Assembly (NCBI RefSeq): GCF_003287405.1
Contig: NZ_PRLD01000011.1
Location: 1 to 64,000 of the forward strand
Reading direction: 5' to 3'
Length of the DNA: 64,000 bases
Origin: Faecalibacterium prausnitzii
GTDB taxonomy: Bacteria > Bacillota > Clostridia > Oscillospirales > Ruminococcaceae
The notes beneath the pieces are model-generated. The model was not told the DNA's origin. It made no database searches and saw nothing but the letters and a program-made list of their open reading frames with translations. The translations under genes were made by a program, and so were the position numbers. Below are positions 7,634-16,165 of this stretch, in pieces; the first letter of the stretch is position 1, and each line of letters begins with the position of its first letter.

Positions 7634-10228
7634 TCATCCGACCGTATGTGTTCGGAGATAATCGACCCACAGAGTATATCCAGCAGGCTTGAGGTGATAT
7701 CCATCTTCCTGTGCGATTTCTGCTTTTAGATTTCCATTTTCATCTGCCAGCACATCCCACAAATCCAGATAGTAGCAATTTTTTTCTTGTGCAATTAAAG
7801 CCAATTCCTGATTAACTTGTTTCAATCTTGTCTGATTCAATCCAGGATGCTCCACAGAGGCAGAAAGCTGCACAGGCGTAATAGATTGAATGTAAATCGT
7901 TGCCCCAGGCACCGCCTGCGCAACCGCATCCAGCATAAGACGATAATATGCAAGAAAGCCGTTATAATCGCCGTCTGAACCTAATACATTGGTGCCAAGC
8001 AAAATATAGACCGCTTTCGGATTTTGTGCCGCAAGCTTTTCCAGCGGTTTCTCCGATGTGCCATCTTCCCGCATACAAGTCATATCGGTTGCAATGGCAT
8101 TGGGGCCGATGCCCTTATATGCACAGAACTTCGCATTGGGCAAACCAGTTTTATAGGATTCCATTCCAAGCGTCAAACTATCGCCTATAAAAGTAACATC
8201 ATCGAAATAGTTCAGAGGGACTGCTGTCGTTTCAGGAACTGTTACAACGCCATTCAAAACCTTGCCCAACACGATTTTGACCAGCTTGCACCCGCTTGCG
8301 CTGATTGCTTCACTGACCGCATCCGACGCAGTTTCGCTCGGCATCAAAACAACATCTGATTCCGAATTATATCGCCATTTCGCATATTTCTCCCATGCAT
8401 TCAAGTAATTCATCATTGCGTCAAACGTCTGTGGATAGTCATCTGATGGTTTATATGCAATGCCAATTCTATTTCCTTCTTTTAGTGTTTTCTCTACCGC
8501 ATCTGGGCAGTTCATAAGTTCATTCAGCGTCAGAAAGAACATTCCTTTGGCATCTGGATCTTTTACTTTAGCGATCGTGCTGACCGCTGCAGCTTTTCCA
8601 CCCATTCCGTACTGCGAAAATCCCTCCGAACGCTCACTTGTGTAAACCATATTCTCTACTGTTGCCAGCTTGTGGTCATTCTGTTTGCGCAGGGCGCTGA
8701 GCTCCTGCGGGGTCAGTGTGGGCAGCGTACCGGATTTTTGGATCACTGTTGCCAGATCTGTCAGTTGCAGTCCGGCCTGCTCTGCCTGCTGCTTCAGGGC
8801 GGAAAGGTGCTCTGTGTCCAGTGTGTCCAACAGATACAACGAGCCTGCCTGCATTTGCTCCGGATTTTCCGGCATCACGATCTTTGTGTTCAGCAGACGC
8901 GCCGCAACCCGGAGCGAAGTCAGAGCCTCTGCATCGGTCTGCGCATCGGCAAGCACCAGTCCGGAAGCACTTTCAAATGTGCAAAGTGCATCGTACAGCT
9001 TATCGAATACTGCCGTGCGGGAAAGGCCCTTCAGCTGCTCTGCAGGCAGATACAGACCAACGCTGCACCCTGCCGCTTCCAGCCTTGCAAGCTCCTCGCT
9101 GCGCGCAGCGGCTTCTTCCGCTGTGGCGAAATAGGTCGCAGTTATATTCTGCTGCGTCAGAATTTCCAGTGCAGCATCCATGCCGTCCGCAGACGGCAGT
9201 GTTCTGATCGCCACACCTGCCTGCTTTTGATTTGTCAGACAGCTGCGGTAAATCGGAGCCATCTCGGCATCCGCTGCCTCCGCTTCGCTCCGCAGCACAT
9301 CCAGCCCCTTTACGCGGCTAAAACGGCTTACATATTCCGTTTTCATATCCTGCGCTTTCAGTGCCTGCACCAGCCAGTTCACCTGTGTCAGAATATCTGC
9401 TTTTTCGTCTTCCGGCTGCTTGGTATCGTCCAGCTCCGGCTGCTTGTCGATGGCAGGCTTTTCAGCGGTGACAGCGTCTTCGTTCTGTATTTCTTCCGCT
9501 ACGCCTCGCAGGTTGACCACCACAACGGCATCGCCCTGCAATCCGGCCACAAAGCTCTCCGCATCGGCGGCAGCTTCAAAGCTGCTCTCGCTCAGCACAT
9601 GGCTGTCTGCCGCCTGCACCACCGCTTCATAGCCACTGACAGACGCCGCCCGCAGCACATCGCCGGTCAATGCGGTACTGCTGCAATACAGCAGCGGAAC
9701 GCTCTCGTTCGCCGCTGTGGCAATAGCCTCGCGGGATTTAAGCATGGTGCTCACCATTTCCTGCGTGGTCCTGGTATGCAGGTTGCTTTCGCCCGCCGCG
9801 CCATTGCTCAGCAGGTCGTTCCCCTCCGCCAGCATATCCGTAAGAAAGTCCTCATTATCCAGTGCCTCGGCAGCTGAAAGGGCAAAGCTAGCCTTCAGTC
9901 CATTCTGCTTTATCAGCTCCAGAACAGCATGGTTCGTGTCCGCTTCCTCCGTCAGACCCACGAACACAAGACCCACGCGGGTGGTTTCACCCGGAGCGCC
10001 CTGAATGATATCAGCCGGAGCACTCTCGCTCAGACCCTTCAGCGCCAGCTCCACCGCATTACTTCCCGTCTCGATGGTGCCGTCCACATTCGCTACGGCA
10101 TCCGAAAGATAGGTGCGATTGTGGTAGTACAGCAGCCAGACCACTGCAGCCGCAATGCACAGACCCAGCAGAACGCCCAGCAGCGCCAGGCTGCGGACCC
10201 GCCTGCGTTTCGTCACATTCTCCACCAT
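7634..10228 (-). CDS. Membrane-anchored triple NodB-like repeat protein with C-terminal SGNH esterase
   Basis: An 864-residue type II membrane protein with an N-terminal TM at about 13-35. Three successive regions (about 75-255, 330-510 and 545-665) each resemble the polysaccharide-deacetylase barrel but lack the Asp-His-His metal site. A PEDEK-rich acidic linker lies near 265-285. The C-terminal 185 residues are an SGNH/GDSL hydrolase with FIGDS (Ser684), LGTN (745-747) and DGYH (Asp842, His845), so the esterase triad is intact. O-acetyl transfer or removal on the exported glycan is the likely role, as for AlgX/AlgJ-type proteins. It overlaps the upstream dehydrogenase gene by 16 bp, with AAGGAG inside that gene. 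The fusion architecture is not one I recognise. Confidence 0.75.
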   Translation of the reverse strand: MVENVTKRRRVRSLALLGVLLGLCIAAAVVWLLYYHNRTYLSDAVANVDGTIETGSNAVELALKGLSESAPADIIQGAPGETTRVGLVFVGLTEEADTNHAVLELIKQNGLKASFALSAAEALDNEDFLTDMLAEGNDLLSNGAAGESNLHTRTTQEMVSTMLKSREAIATAANESVPLLYCSSTALTGDVLRAASVSGYEAVVQAADSHVLSESSFEAAADAESFVAGLQGDAVVVVNLRGVAEEIQNEDAVTAEKPAIDKQPELDDTKQPEDEKADILTQVNWLVQALKAQDMKTEYVSRFSRVKGLDVLRSEAEAADAEMAPIYRSCLTNQKQAGVAIRTLPSADGMDAALEILTQQNITATYFATAEEAAARSEELARLEAAGCSVGLYLPAEQLKGLSRTAVFDKLYDALCTFESASGLVLADAQTDAEALTSLRVAARLLNTKIVMPENPEQMQAGSLYLLDTLDTEHLSALKQQAEQAGLQLTDLATVIQKSGTLPTLTPQELSALRKQNDHKLATVENMVYTSERSEGFSQYGMGGKAAAVSTIAKVKDPDAKGMFFLTLNELMNCPDAVEKTLKEGNRIGIAYKPSDDYPQTFDAMMNYLNAWEKYAKWRYNSESDVVLMPSETASDAVSEAISASGCKLVKIVLGKVLNGVVTVPETTAVPLNYFDDVTFIGDSLTLGMESYKTGLPNAKFCAYKGIGPNAIATDMTCMREDGTSEKPLEKLAAQNPKAVYILLGTNVLGSDGDYNGFLAYYRLMLDAVAQAVPGATIYIQSITPVQLSASVEHPGLNQTRLKQVNQELALIAQEKNCYYLDLWDVLADENGNLKAEIAQEDGYHLKPAGYTLWVDYLRTHTVG

Positions 10229-11526
10229 GTAATTTCAAGCTCCTTCAACTGCGACACCGGCCATTCGCCTTTTACATCCAGCAGCACACGCTTTGCCCCG
10301 CCATCCGGGCGGAACAGTGCCATCAGTCCGGGCAATCCCATTTCACGGAACTGCCGGTGCGCCACCGCGTGCAGAATGCAGTCGGCGTTTTCCACCTGCT
10401 CCAAATCGGTCAGCGCAACGCCATATTCCTTCTGTACCAGCGCCTTGTCTGCACAGGGATCCACTACAACAGGGCAGATGCCGTACTCTTCCAAAGTATG
10501 TACAATGTCGGCCACCCGGGTATTACGGACATCCGGGCAGTTTTCCTTAAAGGTGAACCCAAGGATCACCACACGGGCCTGCGCCGGTGCAAGCCCGGCC
10601 TGCACCATCTTTTTTACCGCCATCTCTGCCACGAAGCGCCCCATGGAATCGTTCATTCTGCGGCCGGCTGCCACGATCTGACTTTCATAGCCCACCTGAT
10701 GCGCCTTGTAAATAAAGTAATAGGGATCCACCCCGATGCAGTGGCCGCCCACCAGCCCCGGGCGAAAACCCAGTGCATTCCACTTGGTGTTCATGCCGTC
10801 CACAACTTCGTTGGTATCGATTCCAATTTTTTCAAAGACCTCCGCCGCCTCGTTCATGAATGCTATATTGATATCCCGCTGGCTGTTTTCTACCAGCTTG
10901 ATCGCTTCAGCAGTTTTGATGGAGGAGACCGGGAAGGTACCGGCGTCAATGATCCTGTCGTAGACGTTCTTTACCTTTGTCAGTGTTTCCGCGTCCATGC
11001 CCGAAACGATTTTTTGGATGGTGCGCAGCGTATGGACTTTGTCGCTCGGATTGATGCGTTCCGGCGAATATCCGATCTTGAAGTCTGTGCCGCCCTTCAG
11101 TCCACTTTCTTGCTCCAGGACCGGCAGACAGAGTTCCTCTGTCACGCCGGGGTAGACCGTGCTCTCATAGACCACCGTTGCGCCCAGCTTCAGGTTACGC
11201 CCCACCGTACGGCTGGCCGAAATGACCGGGGTCAGATCTGGGGTATTGTCCGGGTGGATCGGCGTCGGAACTGCCACAATGACGAAATCCGCCTGCCGGA
11301 GCTCCGCTTCCTTTGCTGTAAAATGAACAGAGCTGGCCGCAACAGCTGCATCACCAACTTCTGTTGTCACGTCCTCGCCCTTGCAGTAACGTGCAATTTT
11401 CTGTGCATCAACATCATATCCGATCACATCCATGATCTCCGAAAAGGCAACTGCCAGCGGCAAGCCCACATAGCCCAAACCGACCACAGCCAGCTTGCCT
11501 TCAAAAGCTTCTGTTTGATGACTCAT
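10213..11526 (-). CDS. Nucleotide-sugar 6-dehydrogenase (TviB/WbpO type)
   Basis: A 437-residue cytoplasmic NAD-dependent enzyme that oxidises C6 of a UDP-sugar to the uronate. It shows the Rossmann motif VVGLGYVGLP (14-23), YESTVYPG, YSPERINPSDK, and GGHCIGVDPYY with the catalytic Cys263. It also has FTFKENCPDVRNTR in the C-terminal domain. These segments match Vi-antigen TviB and WbpO (UDP-GlcNAc or UDP-GalNAc 6-dehydrogenases) better than UDP-glucose dehydrogenases. The product is thus likely UDP-HexNAcA. It is the first gene of the operon and has a GGAGG site. It supplies an acidic precursor for the synthase two genes downstream. The exact sugar is inferred. Confidence 0.87.
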   Translation of the reverse strand: MSHQTEAFEGKLAVVGLGYVGLPLAVAFSEIMDVIGYDVDAQKIARYCKGEDVTTEVGDAAVAASSVHFTAKEAELRQADFVIVAVPTPIHPDNTPDLTPVISASRTVGRNLKLGATVVYESTVYPGVTEELCLPVLEQESGLKGGTDFKIGYSPERINPSDKVHTLRTIQKIVSGMDAETLTKVKNVYDRIIDAGTFPVSSIKTAEAIKLVENSQRDINIAFMNEAAEVFEKIGIDTNEVVDGMNTKWNALGFRPGLVGGHCIGVDPYYFIYKAHQVGYESQIVAAGRRMNDSMGRFVAEMAVKKMVQAGLAPAQARVVILGFTFKENCPDVRNTRVADIVHTLEEYGICPVVVDPCADKALVQKEYGVALTDLEQVENADCILHAVAHRQFREMGLPGLMALFRPDGGAKRVLLDVKGEWPVSQLKELEITWWRM

Positions 11527-11622
11527 TTTACACTTCCTCCATTTCGAATCACTTGGTACCTTTTGATAGAGCCGATTATTATCTCATGTTCTCCTAAATT
11601 TTTTAAACACTGTATTTTTTTC

Positions 11623-11651
11623 ATTATATCGCTTTTTTGCAGATGCCGCAA
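11623..11651 (-). promoter_or_regulatory. Promoter of the exopolysaccharide operon
   Basis: On the minus strand, TTGCGG (11646-11651) and TATAAT (11623-11628) are 17 bp apart, a good vegetative promoter. The leader is about 90 nt. It holds an extra AGGAG box followed after three bases by ATG-AGA-TAA, a two-codon minimal reading frame, before the true start at 11526. Confidence 0.7.
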
Positions 11652-11679
11652 GACATTTTTTAAGCATCACATTACTTCC

Positions 11680-11765
11680 ATACAGGGAATTCGCTTGTCG
11701 TTCCTCTTGTCACGGCCATGGGCCAGCGGATCAGCGCACTGGCCGAGTATGAGCAGCGCAGTTGA
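11680..11765 (+). pseudogene. Possible 3' remnant of a coding gene
   Basis: The frame ending at 11765 reads TAMGQRISALAEYEQRS then stop. It looks like the amphipathic C-terminus of a real protein, but it has no start or upstream body. It sits just before the oriT region, so it may be the tail of a lost mobilization gene. The identification is weak. Confidence 0.25.
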
Positions 11766-11770
11766 TGGGC

Positions 11771-11870
11771 GTTTCTCTTGGGTTTCCAAAGGGGTGCGGG
11801 TCGCCAGTGGCGACCTCAAAATGCAGCGCATTTTGAAGCACCTGACCGAGCCGACAGGCGAGAGGCAGTA
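11771..11870. other. Short palindromes before oriT
   Basis: Two perfect short palindromic stems stand out: GTCGCC-AGT-GGCGAC and AAAATG-CAGCG-CATTTT. They lie directly upstream of the oriT core and may be accessory protein sites or hairpins of the transfer origin. Nothing coding is seen from 11766 to 12110. Confidence 0.4.
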
Positions 11871-11885
11871 CCCCTTTGGCACACG

Positions 11886-11915
11886 ACTTTGCCTGCAAAG
11901 TCTAGTGTGTTACAC
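11886..11915 (+). other. Origin of transfer (oriT), pMV158/MobV type
   Basis: The inverted repeat ACTTTGC-CT-GCAAAGT (11886-11901) is followed after one base by TAGTGTGTTA (11903-11912). This is the arrangement of the pMV158 MobM origin, where the nick falls in TAGTGTG/TTA. The predicted nick is between 11909 and 11910. GTGT/ACAC (11905-11915) forms the second small inverted repeat. The cognate MobV relaxase gene lies 3.3 kb to the right on the same strand, unusually far for this family. Confidence 0.72.
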
Positions 11916-12110
11916 CTTGGTTCCGGCTGACGCGGAAAAGGGGCTGCGAAAGGCTCCGGCAAGCACCTGTTCTGTGGCAGAAGGATGCGCGGATGGGCGT
12001 TGCTATTGACGGTCTCCGCCCGCCCAGCGCAGGCTTGCAGAGGAACCAATGGTGTACGTTCTCCCGTCCTGCCGCAGCAGCGTTTCCCCTATAAGGCGCA
12101 GGGCAAATGA

Positions 12111-12926
12111 TCAGCGTCTGTGCTTGCCCCGGTTGCCTGCAAGTGTCCCCGGTTTCAGCATTGCCGTTTTATAAAGAATCTTCTTTATCAGCTTTCTTTC
12201 ATCTTCTGTCAGCTTATCGTAGTTGATGCCGATCGCCTTCAATGCCGTTCGGATCTTCTTTTCATCCGCAGACCCTTCAAGTTTCTGTGCATCCTCCAGT
12301 TCCTTCATCAGGTTGTCGATCATTGCACCATCCGAAGTGGTCTTGTCCTTGCGGTGTTCCGTCTTGATGTTCTTCAGGATAGCCACCAACTCGTCATACA
12401 AGACCCGGCCAAAGTACTCATCTTCATCGATCTGCCCCAGCTTCAAGGTGCTCATGTACAGATCATTTTCATCTGCTGCATACTTCTTTTTCAGCATTTG
12501 CCGGGTCGCTTCCAGACCAGCATTGAGGTTTTGAATGTTTGCGCTGACATATCCATCCACATAGATTTCCAGATCGGTCATGAACCGCCGGAAATTCTCA
12601 TGCACGATCAGTTCGCACAGCAGCCGATGATTGAATTTTCCATTCCTTAATACGTCCACTGCGCCATCGCTCAGATGCAAGTCCGAAAGGACTGCATCTG
12701 GGCGTTTTTTGTTTTCCGTCACACCCAGCAGGTAGTCGGTGGTCACGCCATAGAACTCAGCCAGCGTTGTCACCGCATAAATGCTGAGGTCGGTCACATC
12801 GTCGCTCTCATATTTCGACAGTGCCGATTTGGACAGACCCGTCTGCTCTGCCAGCGTTTCCAACTTCAGATTCCGCTCCACACGCAGGTCTTTGAGCCGT
12901 TCTCCCAGTGTCAGCTTGATGTTCAT
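12111..12926 (-). CDS. XRE-family transcriptional regulator with long C-terminal domain
   Basis: A 271-residue protein. The N-terminal 65 residues form a Cro/CI helix-turn-helix (LGERLKDLRVERN, LAEQTGLSKSALSKYES, LAEFYGVTTDYLLG). The remaining 200 residues are mostly helical and charged, a probable sensing or oligomerisation domain of unknown ligand. The start at 12926 is set by GGAGGTG six bases upstream. It lies between oriT and the CoiA-like gene, oriented away from the relaxase gene. Regulation of transfer or of the cargo operon is plausible but not shown. Confidence 0.82.
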   Translation of the reverse strand: MNIKLTLGERLKDLRVERNLKLETLAEQTGLSKSALSKYESDDVTDLSIYAVTTLAEFYGVTTDYLLGVTENKKRPDAVLSDLHLSDGAVDVLRNGKFNHRLLCELIVHENFRRFMTDLEIYVDGYVSANIQNLNAGLEATRQMLKKKYAADENDLYMSTLKLGQIDEDEYFGRVLYDELVAILKNIKTEHRKDKTTSDGAMIDNLMKELEDAQKLEGSADEKKIRTALKAIGINYDKLTEDERKLIKKILYKTAMLKPGTLAGNRGKHRR

Positions 12927-12989
12927 GGTCGCACCTCCGATGTTTTTTGCACAGTATACCACTTCCGGCGGTTCCTGTCCATAAGCGTG

Positions 12990-13383
12990 GAATTTTGCAG
13001 TTTCTGCACCTGTTTTCCGACATTATGGATATACGGCACAGCGGCCATAGAGGTGCTATCCTATAGACAGAAAGAAAACATATTAACTCCCCCGCAGCGA
13101 ACATATTAAGGGCTTCCCGCGAAAGCCCTCTGAAATATCTTTCATAACAGGACCTTGACAACAGAATGACCGTCCGAACTGCCCAGACCGCCAAGACCTC
13201 CCATCGGGGGAGCGAGCGCCCTGCATGGGGCCGACACAAAGTCCAAAAAGATTTCCTGTCGGGAGGCAGCAAGGGAGACCGGCTTCACCGAAGTTCCCAT
13301 TTGGGGAACACCGGTGACCTCGAACGTGGCAGGGATCAAAACGATCCGTGCCAAAGCCTTTGAGCAAAGGAGAAATTTTGAGT
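12990..13383. other. Gene-poor gap in element B
   Basis: No convincing gene. The sequence contains short stems such as GGGCTTTCGC with GCGAAAGCCC near 13110-13125, and paired words around 13290-13320. It may hold the promoter region of the XRE gene and the 3' region of the CoiA-like gene. Confidence 0.35.
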
Positions 13384-14859
13384 TTACAGAGTATCGAGGT
13401 TTTGAATGAACTCAATTTCTTTTCCTAAACTAATCCATTTTTCCTGTATATATTGAAAAGGACTATTTGTGTCTGGAAATCTCATCAACAATCCTTCTAA
13501 GAAGGTCGCATAGTTTCTTCTCAGCGGCTTTAACGACCTGTGCATTATTCTGTGATTCAATCCAGAATATGGGTAAAAATAATACCGAATATCAATAAAG
13601 CCTAATGCTGACAAATGCACCAGATATTCTTCAATCGCACAGCGGAGAAGATCTTCCTCGGGTGAAAATTTGACCTTTCCCTTCTTTTTCCAAATATAGA
13701 CAAACTTTGGGTTCAACAGTCCTTCCCGACAGCCCGCAAAATAGCAATATATTCTCGCACTATTCACATCGTCATATTGCCATTGATAGAACACTTTTTC
13801 AAATAAAATCGTTTGCCAGATTCTCCGGTCACAATTAAACACGACCTCTCCAAAGACTGGGATATTCAAAAAGAAAGGTATCTCATCTGTTGTCTTAAAC
13901 CTCAGATTGTAGATTCCCAGACGATTGATGCAATTCAGAACGGCAGTATCCGCCCCTTTGGTTTTAGCCTTGCAGCTCAAATAATACGGTTCATCCGTGT
14001 GAAGCCGTTCTACTTCAACATCGATCTGCTCCCGGAGCCTTTGCTGTTCTTGTATCCAACTCTCCTGCTGTTCCTCCCGCTTTTTCCGTTCTTCCTGCTC
14101 CTTTAGTATCTTTATGCGATTTTGTTGATATTCTATTTCAAGTTCTCGGTTTCGCTCACAGAGTTTTTTGATTCCCTCATTTTCGCTCGGGTGGTAGATC
14201 CATGTTTTGTTTTCAACGTTTTCTACCAGATTGTTCCTCAGTTTTTTCTCAAAATCATTTATCGAGTCTGTTTCTTCCTCTTTATAGTCTTTTATAAAAT
14301 CAGCAATATTGATTTCTACTGTTGGCATCTGCGCCATTTTTATCTTGCTATATTTTTCCGCATCAACATAGTGCGTTACGGCAATCTCAATAAGGATATT
14401 TTTTCGCTCTCGAAAAATGCAAACATCCGGCTTGAATCCATCAAACGGCACTTCTGTTTTAGCATTTTGATAGTGAAGCTTAAACTTTTCTCCCAACAAT
14501 AATGGCTCTTGCTGTTTATAGTCCTCCACATTGCGATCAGGATCATTTTGTTCCGATATCGTCACTGGGGGCAGCCAAATATATTCGCTCTTGCAAACGA
14601 TTTCTTTTGCTATTTTATGAAGTCCGCTTTCATTTGCTTCATCTGCCGAACACGTTGTTCTTCCTTCTTCTGCCAAATGTGCAAAGTGTGCAGTCTTTTT
14701 TCCGCGCCCCAATTTAGCAACCAAAGGGTGACCGCAACAGAGACAAATGCACTCACACGCCTTTCCTCTATCTTTTTCCACCATCTCAGAGATGTGTACC
14801 ACTTGATTAGATTCTTCTTTTAAGGCGAAATAAATCATTCCGCTATGATTCAATTCCAT
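13384..14859 (-). CDS. CoiA-like protein with zinc-finger and nuclease-like domain
   Basis: A 491-residue protein. The N-terminus carries a CICLCCGHPL zinc-finger-like motif and AHFAH (about 35-60), the opening seen in competence protein CoiA and relatives. It is followed by FKPDVCIF and ILIEIAVTH (about 130-150), a fair match to a PD-(D/E)xK nuclease core. A long basic/glutamine coiled coil (about 220-275) precedes a C-terminal domain with no known motif. CoiA-type proteins act on single-stranded DNA or recombination intermediates during DNA uptake. The gene is visibly AT-rich compared with its neighbours, suggesting a separate origin. ATG at 14859 follows AGGTG at six bases. Confidence 0.65.
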   Translation of the reverse strand: MELNHSGMIYFALKEESNQVVHISEMVEKDRGKACECICLCCGHPLVAKLGRGKKTAHFAHLAEEGRTTCSADEANESGLHKIAKEIVCKSEYIWLPPVTISEQNDPDRNVEDYKQQEPLLLGEKFKLHYQNAKTEVPFDGFKPDVCIFRERKNILIEIAVTHYVDAEKYSKIKMAQMPTVEINIADFIKDYKEEETDSINDFEKKLRNNLVENVENKTWIYHPSENEGIKKLCERNRELEIEYQQNRIKILKEQEERKKREEQQESWIQEQQRLREQIDVEVERLHTDEPYYLSCKAKTKGADTAVLNCINRLGIYNLRFKTTDEIPFFLNIPVFGEVVFNCDRRIWQTILFEKVFYQWQYDDVNSARIYCYFAGCREGLLNPKFVYIWKKKGKVKFSPEEDLLRCAIEEYLVHLSALGFIDIRYYFYPYSGLNHRIMHRSLKPLRRNYATFLEGLLMRFPDTNSPFQYIQEKWISLGKEIEFIQNLDTL

Positions 14860-15020
14860 ATTCTGCACCTCTGCAACGTTCCAAAGAAACCGTTTTTATC
14901 ATTCTAACATACTTTTTCCTCTTGTCTATCATTTGATACTACTTTTCATGGGCATCGAGCCGCTTGTCCACCCCTGCCCGTAAAAAGTGCATTTTTTCAC
15001 GGAAGAAGTTCGTACAACCT

Positions 15021-15119
15021 GTACGGTCTGTACTTGTACGCACCTGTACGGCGAATTGAAGCAAATTAAAACGTGTTATCGTTTATATTTCAGATTTCCG
15101 TACACCGTACAGACCGTAC
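15021..15119. promoter_or_regulatory. GTAC-rich inverted repeats upstream of the relaxase gene
   Basis: A 13-bp word (GTACGGTCTGTAC, 15021-15033) is repeated in inverted orientation at 15107-15119, with further TGTAC/GTACG words between and after. A small palindrome AAACG-TGTTAT-CGTTT lies in the centre (about 15068-15083). Such symmetry just before mobV suggests an operator or accessory relaxosome sites. The central TGTTA recalls a nick site, but it lacks the upstream stem found at 11886. Confidence 0.5.
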
Positions 15120-15175
15120 GGGTTATTTGAGGTCCGTACAGATTTTTTTGTACACCCCAAGAAGGAGCGTGATCT

Positions 15176-16153
15176 ATGAAAGCCCAATACGGCATTTTAA
15201 GGTTCAAAAAGTATAAGGGGCCAGCAATCAGCCCCATCGAAGCCCACAACGAGCGCACCAAGGAGCAGTACGCCAGCAACCCGGACATCGACACGAGCCG
15301 GAGCCGCTACAACCTCCATCTGGTGCAGCCACAGGGCAGGTACCGGGAAGAAGCCGACCGCATGATAGCCGCCGCCCACTGCCGTGTCCGCAAGGACAGC
15401 GTGCGAGTGGTGGAAGCACTCGTCACCGCCAGCCCGGAGTTTTTCAAAGGCAAGACGCACAGCGAAGTCAAGGCGTACTTTGCGTACGCCCTGAAATTTT
15501 TGGAGGGCAGACAGCACCCGGATACCTTTCTCTCTGCCGTTGTCCACATGGATGAGAAAACGCCCCACCTGCACCTCTGTTTTGTGCCCTTGACCGCTGA
15601 CGGGCGGCTGAGCGCCAAAGAGATCATCGGCAACCGCAAGAACCTTGTGAAGTGGCAGGACGAGTTCTGGCAGCACATGGTCAAGCAGTATCCGGAACTG
15701 GAGCGTGGCGAAAGCGCCAGCCAGACCGGGCGAGAGCACATCCCGCCCCGCATCTTCAAGGAGATGACCCAGCTGACCAAGCAGAAGGAGCAGTTGGATG
15801 CCCTGCTGGTGGGTATCACCCCCTTCAACGGCAAGAGCCGTGCGGCGGAGATCAGCAAGGTGCTGGACAGCTATATCCCCAACGTGGCACGGATGAAGGA
15901 CCAGCTGCGAAAGTATAACGTAGCCTTCACCAAGACCGCCGCCGAAAACGAAAAGTTAAAAGAGAAGAACAAGACGCTCTCTGCCTCGCTGGACAAAGCG
16001 AAGGAAGGGAGCGTCTTGAAGCGTCTGGAGGATGCCAAGCTGCGGCAGGACTACGAAGCCGCCCTGAAAACGCTGGACAGCATCCCGCCGGAGGTCATTC
16101 GTTTTTATGAGAACCGCAGCACGCAGGAATCTGCGATGCGCCACGATAAGTAA
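15176..16153 (+). CDS. MobV-family relaxase (Mob/Pre)
   Basis: A 325-residue plasmid mobilization relaxase that nicks oriT and pilots the strand. Motif I HNERTK..SRYNLHL lies at about 24-49 and motif III HMDEKTPHLHL at about 124-134, the histidine-rich metal site of MobV enzymes. A C-terminal coiled coil (about 255-300) is typical for dimerisation. Start ATG at 15176 follows AAGGAG. The excisionase gene begins 12 bp after the stop, so mob, xis and int probably form one transcript. Length is somewhat shorter than pMV158 MobM but all catalytic motifs are present. Confidence 0.92.
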   Translation: MKAQYGILRFKKYKGPAISPIEAHNERTKEQYASNPDIDTSRSRYNLHLVQPQGRYREEADRMIAAAHCRVRKDSVRVVEALVTASPEFFKGKTHSEVKAYFAYALKFLEGRQHPDTFLSAVVHMDEKTPHLHLCFVPLTADGRLSAKEIIGNRKNLVKWQDEFWQHMVKQYPELERGESASQTGREHIPPRIFKEMTQLTKQKEQLDALLVGITPFNGKSRAAEISKVLDSYIPNVARMKDQLRKYNVAFTKTAAENEKLKEKNKTLSASLDKAKEGSVLKRLEDAKLRQDYEAALKTLDSIPPEVIRFYENRSTQESAMRHDK

Positions 16154-16165
16154 GGAGAACTGCCT

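Noticed and set aside
13083-13415. Short minus-strand frames in the gap before the CoiA-like gene
   Set aside because: No start signal, no family resemblance, and Cys/Arg-rich composition typical of chance frames.
15061-15085. Second oriT at the AAACG-TGTTAT-CGTTT palindrome
   Set aside because: It lacks the upstream 7-bp stem and the TAGTGTG nick word, both of which are present at 11886-11915.
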